Source: a virus
Direction: 5' to 3' (one strand)
DNA length: 60,664 nt
IMG/VR virus record: IMGVR_UViG_3300021091_000080
Span: 1 to 60,664 of that record
The translations under genes and the position numbers were made by a program. Shown here one piece after another: positions 45,301 through 53,104 of the stretch (positions within the stretch are counted from its first letter, which is position 1; each line of letters opens with the position of its first letter). The notes under the pieces are model-generated. The model ran no database searches. It was not told where the DNA came from and saw only the letters and a list, made by a program, of their open reading frames with translations.

Positions 45301-48300
45301 AGATTGATAATTTCTTTTTCTTACCTGATATGTTGTTTCTGTGGTAGCAGAATTTGGCAAGATATCAATATTAACATCATCGCCAATAGTTATGTTGTGT
45401 GGTGTTGATGTTGTAACTAAAGCAATATTTTCATTGATGCTGCTAATACTTAAATTATTACTTAAAGAAGTAGTGCTTAAAAACTTTATTCCAGTGCTAT
45501 CATTTAAATTATCGCTTCTTAAAGTATAATTTGGAGGGATAGCAGGAGATGGAGGTGGAGATGGGTATACAAAATTTCCACTTGTTACACGAACCTTTAA
45601 CGAATTTTGATTTACAATTGATTCTAGTATAACACCAGATGCTACTGGAGAATTGACACCATCTGTTAAAATAATATTTGCCCCCTTTGTAAATGTAGCA
45701 TTATTATCCAACAACATTACAATTACAGAAGTATTTGAGTTTATTAAATTTGTAGTATTAAATGTTCCAGAAACATTTCTCAAAACAATTTTTTTATCAC
45801 TGAAAACATCACCAATTATTCTTCCTGTAGCACCAGTAGATGCTTGCGTGATAGTATCTCCAGCAAATAGATATGCAGTGTTTGTTGTCGATAGTTCCAA
45901 ACACTTTGTTTGCAATGCTTCAATTGATGTAACTTGCTTTCCTTTTACTGATCTTACTTTTGCTGCAAGACCAAATCCAGATGTTTGATTATTATTAATG
46001 TATAGATCTGCATCTACAAAAGCAGTATTTCTTGAAGATTCTACAGTAATTTCAGAAACAGAACCAGAATTTACTTGTTCAATCTGTGCTATAACTCCAT
46101 CTCCGTTTCTTTCTGTAATTGCAGAATTTAGAACCTTAGAATTTGAAGGAAGATCATCTTGAGAAATAATAGAATTATAATTAGAATCTACTGGCAATGA
46201 ATAAAAACGCTCTCCTAAAATATAAGGGAATTGTGGCGTTTGTGCAGCATTAAAAGTTAAGAAGTATGCATATGTTCCATTTGGATATTCTGGAGTAACG
46301 CAATATCTACCATTATTCCTATCTAAGATTGTACCACCAGAATTTACATTTGCAATCCATTCATAATCATCCACAAAAGTACCTAAGGGATACGTTGTTG
46401 TGCTGGGACCATTTGTACGAGTTGATTTTAATGAATATCCACTGGATAATCTAACTATAGAAGAAGAACTGTTAAGTGGATTTGAATATGCGTATGGTCC
46501 ATAAATTGGGTTGCCATCATAAGCAAATCCTATAATAGGTGAGTGCGTTAAAGAAACACTTTCGTTAAAAGTTGATGTAATATTATCAGAAATTCTATAT
46601 CTCAATCTTTTAGGATTTGCAATTACACCATATCCATAATCTTTATCAACTCTACCAATAGACGCAAAAGATTCAAACAAATATCCATTATTTGAATCTA
46701 TTTGAGCAGAGTACTTAGAATATCTGTTTCTATACCATTTTCTTAATTCTGCTGTAGATACGGCAGGACTAGATTTTGCATTTTCTATAATTTCAACTCT
46801 AACGTTTTCTTGAGTATAAAACTTACCTTCATTAATCTTATCAAATCCTGTTATTTTACCGTTGGAAACAATTGCATTAAATTCTGCAAATCTTCCTTTT
46901 CCTGCAAGATCAGATATTATAATAGCAGGAGGTGCAGAATAATACTCTCCAGGATTATCAATTCTCAAACTAGTAATTCTTCCAGAAGTAACAATAGCTG
47001 TTATTTGAGCATTTCTTCCAGCAGTAATAGTGATAGTAGGTACATCAGTAAAAATTTCTTCAGTTTCTATATTAATCTTTTCAACAACTTCTCCAGACAA
47101 AACCGCACTTGCTTTTCCTGGTTGATTATTAATTAATACATAGGGAGGAAATTTATAACCATCTCCCTTTGATGCAATTTTAATATTTGTAATTTTTCCA
47201 TAATTTACGTACTCTGGATCTTTTGAAGAAAATGCAAGAGTTCCATCTACAAAAATACCTACATCTCTTGTTCCAGTTTCGTATACTTCAGTAGTTGTAG
47301 TTGGTTGTTTTCTAATAATCTTGAGAACTTTTAAATCTTCTGGAGTTAAAGTAACACCTGCATTTAAAATATTTGTAGATGGATAACTAGAAGAACAAAT
47401 ATAGTAGTACTGATCGTCTTCATATACACCAGAGACATCAGCATTTATTTCTGATAAAGCAGAAGTAATTGTCGGATTTAGTGAAGAAGTAGGTCTTGCA
47501 TTATTTTCATTTATAAACCATCTTGTTTTGTTGTTTAATCTATCATAAATGATTGGATCTAGAGTAGAAAATCCAGGAGATGTAATTTGAACAAGATCTC
47601 CTTCTTGTGAATATGGAGCAGGATTTTCAATATTAAAATTATACAGAACTCCTAAAACAAGAAGATTTACATTTTCAAAATTAACCGTGGAAAAACTATA
47701 AACGTCAGATCCAGTATTATGAGAAGTATTGCTTCCTCTTCTTTCAATAATAAATTGATTTACAGTTTTATTGCCAAAATAAATTTGCTCATTATTAACT
47801 AAAAGTCTTCCTTGTTTTCTCCAACCAAGAGTTGATACTACATCAATTCTGTTTCCTAAAGTATCACTACCTGAAATTGGAGTTGTTAGTTTTGTTTTAG
47901 ATGCAATTTCAAATGATCCATTAATCGAAGAAGGATCTAGAATAATTTCGTAAATATCACCACCAACCCCGCCTCTAGGAATAATATTATCGACAATAGC
48001 AGAAGCAAAAAGAACATCTGGTTTTGTTGGATCTAAATCTTGAACAATTCTTTCTCCAATCAAATTTGCAGGATTGCCAGATAAAATTTTAACTTTTAAT
48101 GAATATGTTGTTTGCCAATCAGATACAGAAGATTTTAAAGTAAAATCTTTTGGATTATAAACTTCTGGAACGTCTCCAGGTTCTTTTGCAATTATAGAAT
48201 TGAAGATAAATTTAATAGAATTGGATGTTCCCTTTGCTTTATAAAAATCTCCAATATTTTTAATTAAAGTTCTTTTATTAATTTCTCCTTTTAAGTACTT

Positions 48301-48825
48301 TTCAGGAATGCCAGATAAGTATTGAGTTTCAAAGTTTTTAATTAACGCATACAAAAATAAATTGCTAACATTATATATTTTAGCATTAGCAAGATGTGCG
48401 TTTGCTTGAGTAGTTACAAAAACACTATCAGTGTAAAGATCACCCAAAATAGTGTTGCCACTAACCCCTCTAGATACTTCTAAAAATTGAGTATCAGTTC
48501 TCTCTTTATAGAAACAGATTTCATCATCAATTTTAAAATAACCATTTTTCTTTGGAAAAGAAGACGCATCAGATACTGCAATTGTAGTTGCAGTATTTGT
48601 AATATTTGAACTTAAAATAGTAAACTGATTAAGTAAGTTCTTCTCATAAAAATCAATATCACGATACTTTGTAATATTATTGATAATATCAAGTGGACCA
48701 CCCTGAGATTCTAAGTGTTCGTAGTATTTTTCTACGAACAAAGAAAAATTTTCGTACTCGCTACTTATAAACCCTGGTAATTGACTTTCGATCAGGGCAG
48801 AAATTTTTCTGTTCTTCGTAGGCAT
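39376..48825 (-). CDS. 7: Giant baseplate wedge protein gp7 (3149 residues)
   Basis: It begins MPTKNRKISALIESQLPGFI, with FSLFVEKYYEHLESQGGPL shortly after, the typical cyanophage gp7 N-terminus. Its place between gp6 and gp8 agrees. T4 gp7 is 1032 residues, so this copy is three times larger. Added parts include a YHYH-like domain (about residues 766-873: GFAYDGNPIYGP, CVTPEYPNGTYAYFLTF, FPYILGERF). There are at least five GSGY-type beta modules, tandem ligand-like repeats (LIVCLNGVVQKSKNEIF, IITLDGILQEPGESFVL) and a Thr/Val-rich C-terminal region. It forms the core of each wedge. Confidence 0.88.
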   Translation of the reverse strand: MPTKNRKISALIESQLPGFISSEYENFSLFVEKYYEHLESQGGPLDIINNITKYRDIDFYEKNLLNQFTILSSNITNTATTIAVSDASSFPKKNGYFKIDDEICFYKERTDTQFLEVSRGVSGNTILGDLYTDSVFVTTQANAHLANAKIYNVSNLFLYALIKNFETQYLSGIPEKYLKGEINKRTLIKNIGDFYKAKGTSNSIKFIFNSIIAKEPGDVPEVYNPKDFTLKSSVSDWQTTYSLKVKILSGNPANLIGERIVQDLDPTKPDVLFASAIVDNIIPRGGVGGDIYEIILDPSSINGSFEIASKTKLTTPISGSDTLGNRIDVVSTLGWRKQGRLLVNNEQIYFGNKTVNQFIIERRGSNTSHNTGSDVYSFSTVNFENVNLLVLGVLYNFNIENPAPYSQEGDLVQITSPGFSTLDPIIYDRLNNKTRWFINENNARPTSSLNPTITSALSEINADVSGVYEDDQYYYICSSSYPSTNILNAGVTLTPEDLKVLKIIRKQPTTTTEVYETGTRDVGIFVDGTLAFSSKDPEYVNYGKITNIKIASKGDGYKFPPYVLINNQPGKASAVLSGEVVEKINIETEEIFTDVPTITITAGRNAQITAIVTSGRITSLRIDNPGEYYSAPPAIIISDLAGKGRFAEFNAIVSNGKITGFDKINEGKFYTQENVRVEIIENAKSSPAVSTAELRKWYRNRYSKYSAQIDSNNGYLFESFASIGRVDKDYGYGVIANPKRLRYRISDNITSTFNESVSLTHSPIIGFAYDGNPIYGPYAYSNPLNSSSSIVRLSSGYSLKSTRTNGPSTTTYPLGTFVDDYEWIANVNSGGTILDRNNGRYCVTPEYPNGTYAYFLTFNAAQTPQFPYILGERFYSLPVDSNYNSIISQDDLPSNSKVLNSAITERNGDGVIAQIEQVNSGSVSEITVESSRNTAFVDADLYINNNQTSGFGLAAKVRSVKGKQVTSIEALQTKCLELSTTNTAYLFAGDTITQASTGATGRIIGDVFSDKKIVLRNVSGTFNTTNLINSNTSVIVMLLDNNATFTKGANIILTDGVNSPVASGVILESIVNQNSLKVRVTSGNFVYPSPPPSPAIPPNYTLRSDNLNDSTGIKFLSTTSLSNNLSISSINENIALVTTSTPHNITIGDDVNIDILPNSATTETTYQVRKRNYQSVILQKQQIEVVINDTGAGRVSTLNSGIDYQTNVYSNIELIFQNQSLRRNGIGAAGDSGNARATITVSNIGATGYGAVTSVVITNKGSGYKRGDILTVSDASLNRLVASTSTQRLLLEVVHVGISSANTLFKLDNVVGISQGDILRVSNELLLVSSVNETEKSVTVVRGYNSTRPDNYYNKNLVTLEKTKYNFIIGTQPVGSTSNDPYVHSYNEDTQELILNYGYGINSPNELDVSNTFFDTSVPRKLVKISSVTSPENKFEFSKNGTTFNINPVIDVQKYYQYKFDTSHSSMIGTFLEFSPSIRKNIITVEAIRNSIAPGSSGSFTTVKFGVKDGYKVDTKYIRYYYYDKNDAVQTNGSYLNLIEDPLQGLKRITYVTPTRFVYPYTTRPQYDGSGSITYTTTSKFAVGEINSVSVENTGESYKKLPIIEGVEVHSSFAAKLIANYDSVNRNVFSVTVVNGGSGYSKPKVVVETGDGINLECEVFLTSGIINRVLVTNKGSGFTSAPTLKVIETNVKVFASSKDIGTPKVISLIENGYNFNADKTNLSSYRSHYVLLLKNTTNDYFFPGEKIIQVLNGIQVFSGYVSKDGWRPGSNILRIEKTTGIVDKNLRIRTETNRNSGDIISVIYSQFNSDIKTYFDNYGYYTSDKGKIGINSQRLTDSSFYQDFSYVIKSKTPIAIWKDLIKETVHPAGFNVFGEVIVESSGVTRMPQNQTPTKSITILNLSPQQITVVDTKRQITQTILNQNNLNVERGYGSVVVDTFNSSETLVYELKLNSVFNGSYSSTTGQRIGTRSFNLIESSSGTVYTPANQNQLIITLDGILQEPGESFVLSGSQITFYEPPLSGQKFYCRTINFKNTALNSRYFRKLKSLSPNFDGITKEFNLYYENGDLVKTDLDENLIVCLNGVVQKSKNEIFKFNDEGNIQGLPDGLEANYSYRIIRSSNPSTPDKIDFSTPPINHDDYYRGQIPDDLSGVEKSFLFSVGSYIRLTIDVGLSQYLEGGPYLIKDANTGKVYNIDNPKYALVFVDGVLQVENESYTINGAVIRFRKPLTYNINESGEATYQKVNIILLYGRSIPSVLTFHNFEPDTYYNEMLLTINLANSYSNFNNWYRNNLYSHIYVFQNSGLLGTLVGINKISSNSWTINLIGNNAVYNPSQSIKFTTNETLQSHEFEISGSTTNLTFKLDNEGNRIVSRVSTRSHYGSSQSLSNWIQTSKSFAKLLPGDKVQIDGEKSFREIKSVPYDAKSKNFIDYQTPSTSFYAKVNATGYNDISRGEGLSVTSRIDSSGKVVGLDWNRRDLQLYFEENILLQPTAYQYFTTPSLQFIPKDGNGGGAQGQVIVYGGDVIDIVITNPGSGYTQPPLVVVTRGYNRIKEYSRKTTSIINVSVQPNANVGFTLISAPTQIIFIGAGQAPQSIFSLITFGINVNANTSKTITSIIEPAAADAGERGFTTKIITTSNAFAGVAAVSVVDVISSITNIIDPRVETISQFTKYETNREITARVEKVINEPHIYVPRESVNEIGTFLDSPLGISDTIAYVPNTIRFAAYGKLMIGTEVVTYYNKGFNKFENLVRGYANSPIQNHPAGTYLRTLPEFVSFASVGPEVEVQTTVTVRTVSVISASTSTIASTVSTVKSVTIENLSVAINSTLEVDTFVDTKITREVTTVGEKLRFTSSFSGFANVLYLGLVLEKYIHLETQLSSVSSINASVVGSFTIQTDAKIVKVEEEITRRIEEFATAGQVISTSYVSARTNIWSDAVVTTVQESQLVVTKFYKTGVLDYYQETTVLPESVLQRNLNQVVLVNRTEVVRRNGTSIFTINLSTYSNDFFYSYSLGNVGNTIGMFDSSAFISTGSTSSSSMSLQDIELIYPAITLNDFTERDNSAITLSGERWNLAIPSIQEPVAISASSGNITTTINVQSTTNFLSSGYLFTGNGGVVQYTGKTQTSFTGCSVVRGSNSLNIGTEIVPHAII

Positions 48826-48830
48826 CTAGA

Positions 48831-50630
48831 TTACTCTTGGTATGCGGAAAACTTACTATTTTGAATATCTACATCTAGATAAACTTCTCTAGATGCAGCA
48901 ATATCATTCTTTAATGGTTTTACTCTCACTTCAATTCTATTATCATAAAAACTACCTTTGATGATAGTTAGATCATATAACTTAGTCTCGCCTGTCTCAT
49001 AATTAATATCACCAACAAAATCATCAAGAACTATTTTTTCTCCTGATGATGGATCTAATGTATATAGAACAATTTTATTGTTCCTATCTTCAAGATATAC
49101 AATAGAATCTGGGAATTCTAAAACTGTAAAACCACTAGAACTTAAAGTTGAACCATCGCACTCTTTATCAAAAGCGTTTTGATAACAAAGTTCATAATAG
49201 TATGTTGAATTAATAGCAGGATAAAAATCTTTCCTCATCATTACAGTAGTCTCATTAGAATTAATTGATCTATCTACTTCATCAATTACTCCAACAAATT
49301 TACTATATCTAAATTTTCCATTAAATTTTTCGGTATCAGAAGAAGCAATGTATTTTTCAACTCCAGTAATTACCTTATTTCTTATGGCAACAGGAGATTC
49401 TGTAGTTAAAGATGAATTGTAGAAAATTTTTGATGTAAGTTCAACATAAAGAATTGAAGGATTAACGATCTCAAGAGTAACTGATCCAACCATATATGGT
49501 TTAAGTTCATCACGTATTTTTGCTTTTGTTATTGACGATAAACTAGATGCATTAGTAGGTTTGATGGCAATCTTAACTTTGCCATATTCTGGCGGAACTG
49601 CCTCTTCTCCACCAAACACAATAATGTCTGCTACTGCTGGATATACATTTCTAACAATTGCTTCAAAATCAGCAGCATTTACTGCTCTATTCTGTGCTCC
49701 AAATACTCTAGGCGCATTCTTTTTAATTCTATTAATATTTTCTATATTTTCTCCACCTGCAGCAATAGAATTCACTCTAATATTTGATGCAACAATAGTA
49801 TAAGAACTATTTCCAAGTTCATCTTCTAATACACCAGCAAAAGTAAATGTTCTTGCTCCATTACTATCTGGACCATTTGTTACAAGATATGATACTTCTA
49901 CATATTCATTATTTTGTAATTTTCTACCAATAATACTATCACCAAAGAATATTTCATATCTCTCATCTTCAATTTCTTCTACAAAGAAAACTTTTGAGTT
50001 TGGACCAGCACTTAAGATATTTGTAGATAGTTGATATGTTTCATAGTTTGTAGATGCAACAGAAGGATAAACCTTAACTCTAATTGTATTAACATCAACT
50101 CCACTATTTTCCAGTACAAATCTCTGTGATTGAAGTCCTGTATTTACAGTAAAGAAATTTGTGATTACAGTTCCTTCGTAGACATTTACATTTAAAGTAG
50201 TTGTACTAGAATTTACGATCGCTTTCTGATCATTTATTACAACATATTGATATAAGTTATTATCAAATTGACTTACAAATCCAGTTCCTCTTTTCAAGTA
50301 AATTGTACTAGGTGCTGTTCCGCCAGTAAATGTGATATCTACACTAATATTTGCAATCGGCGCAGTTTTTGATTTTGGTCTGTATCCTAATTGTTTTGCG
50401 ATTGCTACTACGTTATCTCTCAATGAAGCAGAATCTAAAAACAGTTCATTTACCACCATATTGGTGTTAAATGCTGTGTAATAAGTATTGTATGCTAATA
50501 CATCTAGTAAAGAACTCCATGCCGATCCCTCAAAGTCAAAATCGGTAAATTCGTTCTGTGCCCTTAGATATTCTCTAAGAGCAATCTTAATGTCTTCAAA
50601 GTCTAGATTTTGTAACTGAGCGTATGGCAT
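48831..50630 (-). CDS. 6: Baseplate wedge protein gp6
   Basis: This 599-residue protein (T4 gp6 is 660) begins MPYAQLQNLDFEDIKIALRE and contains FEGSAWSSLLDVLAYNTYYT, the classic gp6 N-terminal signature of the baseplate J-like family. It builds the inner ring of the baseplate. The start overlaps the gp25 stop by one base. Confidence 0.93.
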   Translation of the reverse strand: MPYAQLQNLDFEDIKIALREYLRAQNEFTDFDFEGSAWSSLLDVLAYNTYYTAFNTNMVVNELFLDSASLRDNVVAIAKQLGYRPKSKTAPIANISVDITFTGGTAPSTIYLKRGTGFVSQFDNNLYQYVVINDQKAIVNSSTTTLNVNVYEGTVITNFFTVNTGLQSQRFVLENSGVDVNTIRVKVYPSVASTNYETYQLSTNILSAGPNSKVFFVEEIEDERYEIFFGDSIIGRKLQNNEYVEVSYLVTNGPDSNGARTFTFAGVLEDELGNSSYTIVASNIRVNSIAAGGENIENINRIKKNAPRVFGAQNRAVNAADFEAIVRNVYPAVADIIVFGGEEAVPPEYGKVKIAIKPTNASSLSSITKAKIRDELKPYMVGSVTLEIVNPSILYVELTSKIFYNSSLTTESPVAIRNKVITGVEKYIASSDTEKFNGKFRYSKFVGVIDEVDRSINSNETTVMMRKDFYPAINSTYYYELCYQNAFDKECDGSTLSSSGFTVLEFPDSIVYLEDRNNKIVLYTLDPSSGEKIVLDDFVGDINYETGETKLYDLTIIKGSFYDNRIEVRVKPLKNDIAASREVYLDVDIQNSKFSAYQE

Positions 50631-51022
50631 TATCGGGATCCCTCTAGAAAGAAGTTGATATTTACTGGTCTGTCTTCTCTGCCAATGATTTCAAAAACGA
50701 TTTCAACTTCAAATCCATTATTTACTTCATCAGGAAGTGCATCTACATCAGTAACTCTAATACGAGGTTCGTATCTTCCGAGAACTGTTCTTATCTCATT
50801 TTGAAGTAAAGATGCAGTACCGTAATCTAAAGGTTCAAAAAGTAATCTGGGAATATCACTACCAATACCAGAATTAAAAAATCTTTCTCCTTTGTTTGTC
50901 AATAGCAAATTAACCACAGCCTGTTTGATGGCAGCTTCATCCTTGATTGTGATCAAGTCGCCAGTAACAGGATGTGGTTTAAATGTAACGCTTAAATCTT
51001 TAAACGTCCTGAACGTAGGCAT
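50630..51022 (-). CDS. 25: Baseplate wedge protein gp25 (lysozyme-like fold family)
   Basis: At 130 residues it is almost exactly the size of T4 gp25 (132). It contains IKQAVVNLLLTNKGERFFNS followed by IGSDIPRLLFEPLD, the gp25 family core. It binds gp6 and starts sheath assembly. The gp25-gp6 order matches T4. Confidence 0.93.
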   Translation of the reverse strand: MPTFRTFKDLSVTFKPHPVTGDLITIKDEAAIKQAVVNLLLTNKGERFFNSGIGSDIPRLLFEPLDYGTASLLQNEIRTVLGRYEPRIRVTDVDALPDEVNNGFEVEIVFEIIGREDRPVNINFFLEGSR

Positions 51023-51045
51023 TAGTGAAAGACAATATTATTACT

Positions 51046-51053
51046 TATTTATT
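51046..51053 (-). promoter_or_regulatory. Late promoter-like AATAAATA before gp25
   Basis: AATAAATA on the minus strand, 23 nt upstream of the gp25 ATG, overlapping a small imperfect hairpin (arms GACAATA and TATTGTC). Confidence 0.45.
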
Positions 51054-51057
51054 GTCG

Positions 51058-51243
51058 TTACTCATGCCATCTTTCAACAAAATCATCAAAACCTCCTTTG
51101 CCACCACAAGGTCTAGAATACCTATTATCTGGAGGAGTATTTGGTTTTTGTTTTTCTATAGGTACATAATCGGTAATTAATCGTTTAGTGCCCCAATTTT
51201 CGTACATATATTTCGCATTTCGATCTACTTGGTACTTTGCCAT
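51058..51243 (-). CDS. 61-residue hypothetical protein
   Basis: It starts MAKYQVDRNAKYMYENWGTK and is Tyr-, Pro- and Lys-rich, with two Trp residues and one Cys (SRPCGGKGGF). It lies directly upstream of gp25 and has an ATTAAATA motif about 60 nt upstream. No domain is recognised. Confidence 0.65.
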   Translation of the reverse strand: MAKYQVDRNAKYMYENWGTKRLITDYVPIEKQKPNTPPDNRYSRPCGGKGGFDDFVERWHE

Positions 51244-51310
51244 CTGTTTTTTCCAATTAAGGTTAAACAGAACTTTTTACGGGGTTGCTATCCCGCCTAA
51301 AACTATTTAA

Positions 51311-51457
51311 TCAGTTTCCTTGTCCGCGATAACGCTTCTTACGACCATTACGAGCTGTTGCACCCAAATGAGTATTCTTAGAACGACCCTGACGAGTTTT
51401 CTTTGGGGCTCCCTCAATGTAATTAGATTTAACAAGACCAATCTTTGATTTTGCCAT
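51311..51457 (-). CDS. 48-residue highly basic protein
   Basis: It starts MAKSKIGLVKSNYIEGAPKK and ends ATARNGRKKRYRGQGN. About a third of its residues are Arg or Lys with almost no acidic ones, which suggests nucleic acid binding or ribosome association. A perfect sigma-70-like promoter stands 25 nt upstream, so it is probably expressed early, unlike its virion neighbours. Confidence 0.75.
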   Translation of the reverse strand: MAKSKIGLVKSNYIEGAPKKTRQGRSKNTHLGATARNGRKKRYRGQGN

Positions 51458-51481
51458 AAATTTTATTTAATGAACTATAAT

Positions 51482-51510
51482 ATTATACAAGAATTATTTT
51501 TGACTGTCAA
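51482..51510 (-). promoter_or_regulatory. Consensus sigma-70 promoter (TTGACA-N17-TATAAT)
   Basis: The minus strand has TTGACA (51505-51510), exactly 17 bases, then TATAAT (51482-51487). Both boxes are perfect. It overlaps the 3' end of the PAAR gene and points at the 48-residue basic protein. Confidence 0.85.
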
Positions 51511-51838
51511 TCAGTACAGTCGTTGCTCCAAATGCTGCTACTTGTCCTGCAGGACCCACAGGACTTGTTAACTCACTACCAATATATGCCATTGGTTTTT
51601 TGTCCACAAATACTGTCGGAGAACCAGTTGAAATTGTGTCTGAGTGAAGGTCAGGAGGCGTTGGAAGCATCGAAAAATGTGGTAAGGTACTATCCCCTAC
51701 CCTATGTACATTCTTGCCCTCTATAAAGACCCCTTCTGATGCTCCTGTTGGAGGTGCCTGATACCCGACAGGAGGCCAAGGACCATGCCCTGTTGTCATA
51801 TCAGCGGGAGAATACAATGCTGGAACTGTATTTGACAT
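51494..51838 (-). CDS. PAAR-like tail spike tip protein
   Basis: This 114-residue protein has repeated PAAR-type beta elements: DMTTGHGPWPPVGYQ, then VHRVGDSTLPHF, and GSPTVFVDKKPMAYIGS near residue 75. PAAR proteins form the sharp, metal-binding tip of contractile tails, attached to gp5-like spikes. Two conserved-looking His residues (H18, H54) may bind the metal. It directly follows the 287-residue tail protein. Confidence 0.82.
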   Translation of the reverse strand: MSNTVPALYSPADMTTGHGPWPPVGYQAPPTGASEGVFIEGKNVHRVGDSTLPHFSMLPTPPDLHSDTISTGSPTVFVDKKPMAYIGSELTSPVGPAGQVAAFGATTVLIDSQK

Positions 51839-52702
51839 TTAGATACCTGGCAATAAACCACCAAACGTTCTTCTATTTAATGCGTAACGTAATCGTTCCT
51901 GTGCTGCTTTTTTATTATTTTGCACTGTCATGTGCGCGGTAAATGGAAATGTTCCGCGATTACTAATAATATTTCCCGTAAAATAAAATCGAAGTTTTTT
52001 GATCTCCGATGGTTTGTAGGATATTACTCTTTCAGACAAGAGTATATATGACTGCATTACTTCAGGACCGTATGTATATGCGGCAGCAATCGACATAGGA
52101 TAAAAATTATTCACATTAATCCCCGCTGGAATTATACCAGTCAGAGTCTCTAAGAAATTCACAGACTTCACAAAACCTTTCTTATCTCTAGTAAACCGAA
52201 TACCAGTAGCACTAAACTTCGCAATCGCATTCTCGTACTGTAAAATCCACTCCTGATCATAAAAGTTTCTCTCAGTAAAATAACCACTTACAGATACTGT
52301 AGGACCAGACGGTGTAATAATTACAAATGGCTCTACAAACAATGGAGGCGCCCAATATGGTGTCACAGGTATCTCAAACTCAGTGTCCTGCGATCGAGTA
52401 ATATCTGCCCCTGGCAATGGTTCCTCAAGTACGCATGAATTCATTGTAAGAGTGATTGCTGTGATAACCTCTAATGGATCAGTAGGAATTGCCGAAATTG
52501 TTAGACTAAAGTCCTGATACGGTGAAATATAGTCATTGCTATTCGCTATCTCTCCATCCTGCAGTAATCTTGCAATTGCTGCAGGTCCGAGTGTTGGTTT
52601 GAACTCATACTGACTGGAAACCACCCCACTCAGTAAAGTTCTAATTGGTGGAGTGATCGGTGGTATTCCAACGGTTATATTATCTGTCAGTAATGTTGCC
52701 AT
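51839..52702 (-). CDS. Unassigned tail or baseplate protein
   Basis: This 287-residue protein, MATLLTDNITVGIPPITPPI onward, is rich in Pro, Ile and Thr. It has a central beta part (TPYWAPPLFVEPFVIITPSG) and a C-terminus with NNKKAAQERLRYALNRRTF. It begins at the base ending the 71-residue coiled-coil gene and is followed with no gap by the PAAR gene, so it may be a hub or spike component. I do not recognise a T4 equivalent. Confidence 0.65.
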   Translation of the reverse strand: MATLLTDNITVGIPPITPPIRTLLSGVVSSQYEFKPTLGPAAIARLLQDGEIANSNDYISPYQDFSLTISAIPTDPLEVITAITLTMNSCVLEEPLPGADITRSQDTEFEIPVTPYWAPPLFVEPFVIITPSGPTVSVSGYFTERNFYDQEWILQYENAIAKFSATGIRFTRDKKGFVKSVNFLETLTGIIPAGINVNNFYPMSIAAAYTYGPEVMQSYILLSERVISYKPSEIKKLRFYFTGNIISNRGTFPFTAHMTVQNNKKAAQERLRYALNRRTFGGLLPGI

Positions 52703-52917
52703 TATCGTGTCGCTAAACGATATACATCTTCCTTCACTCCTTCAATATTATTATGAAGATAATCTAAAGTATTTGATAAACTTTCGTAATCCTCTTTTGT
52801 TGGACGCTTATACATTAATTGAAAAGGAATTGGAATTTGTTCCACTCGCTTCTCTAATGCTTCGATCCTACTCTCCAATGAATTCAGCTTTTCCAAAATC
52901 TTCTGTGTCAAATCCAT
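52702..52917 (-). CDS. 71-residue coiled-coil protein
   Basis: MDLTQKILEKLNSLESRIEA continues LEKRVEQIPIPF, a clear heptad coiled coil, then a second helix (LSNTLDYLHNNIEGVKEDVY). The ATG at 52917 is the only good start and overlaps the upstream gene by 50 bases in another frame. It may be an assembly adaptor for the tail proteins downstream. Confidence 0.68.
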   Translation of the reverse strand: MDLTQKILEKLNSLESRIEALEKRVEQIPIPFQLMYKRPTKEDYESLSNTLDYLHNNIEGVKEDVYRLATR

Positions 52918-53104
52918 TTGTAACCTTCTCTGTTCTAGTCATATTATCATAAAGCGTTTCAACATCATACTGTGGCGTATTCACACCATTTGCATAATAG
53001 TCAAGTGCCATATCTTCGATGGTCTCGGCAAATTCGTTGAAATCATCAAACAGTTGCTCTTTGAGTGTACCGTCTGGTGTTTTAATCTTAATCCTGTGCT
53101 GCAT
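52868..53104 (-). CDS. 78-residue acidic protein
   Basis: MQHRIKIKTPDGTLKEQLFD is a beta-hairpin-like start followed by an acidic helical part (DDFNEFAETIEDMALDYYAN). It is the first gene of the virion module after the noncoding segment on its right. No family is recognised. The 50-base overlap with the next gene is unusual but both frames look genuine. Confidence 0.62.
   Translation of the reverse strand: MQHRIKIKTPDGTLKEQLFDDFNEFAETIEDMALDYYANGVNTPQYDVETLYDNMTRTEKVTNGFDTEDFGKAEFIGE

Noticed and set aside
14863-48825. CRISPR-like or tandem DNA repeats in the giant genes
   Set aside because: The similarity is at protein level with diverged DNA and irregular spacing, so these are domain repeats.
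51839-52702. Assignment of the 287-residue tail protein as gp53 or gp5
   Set aside because: Its position would allow it, but I see neither a gp53-type sequence nor a lysozyme or spike domain.
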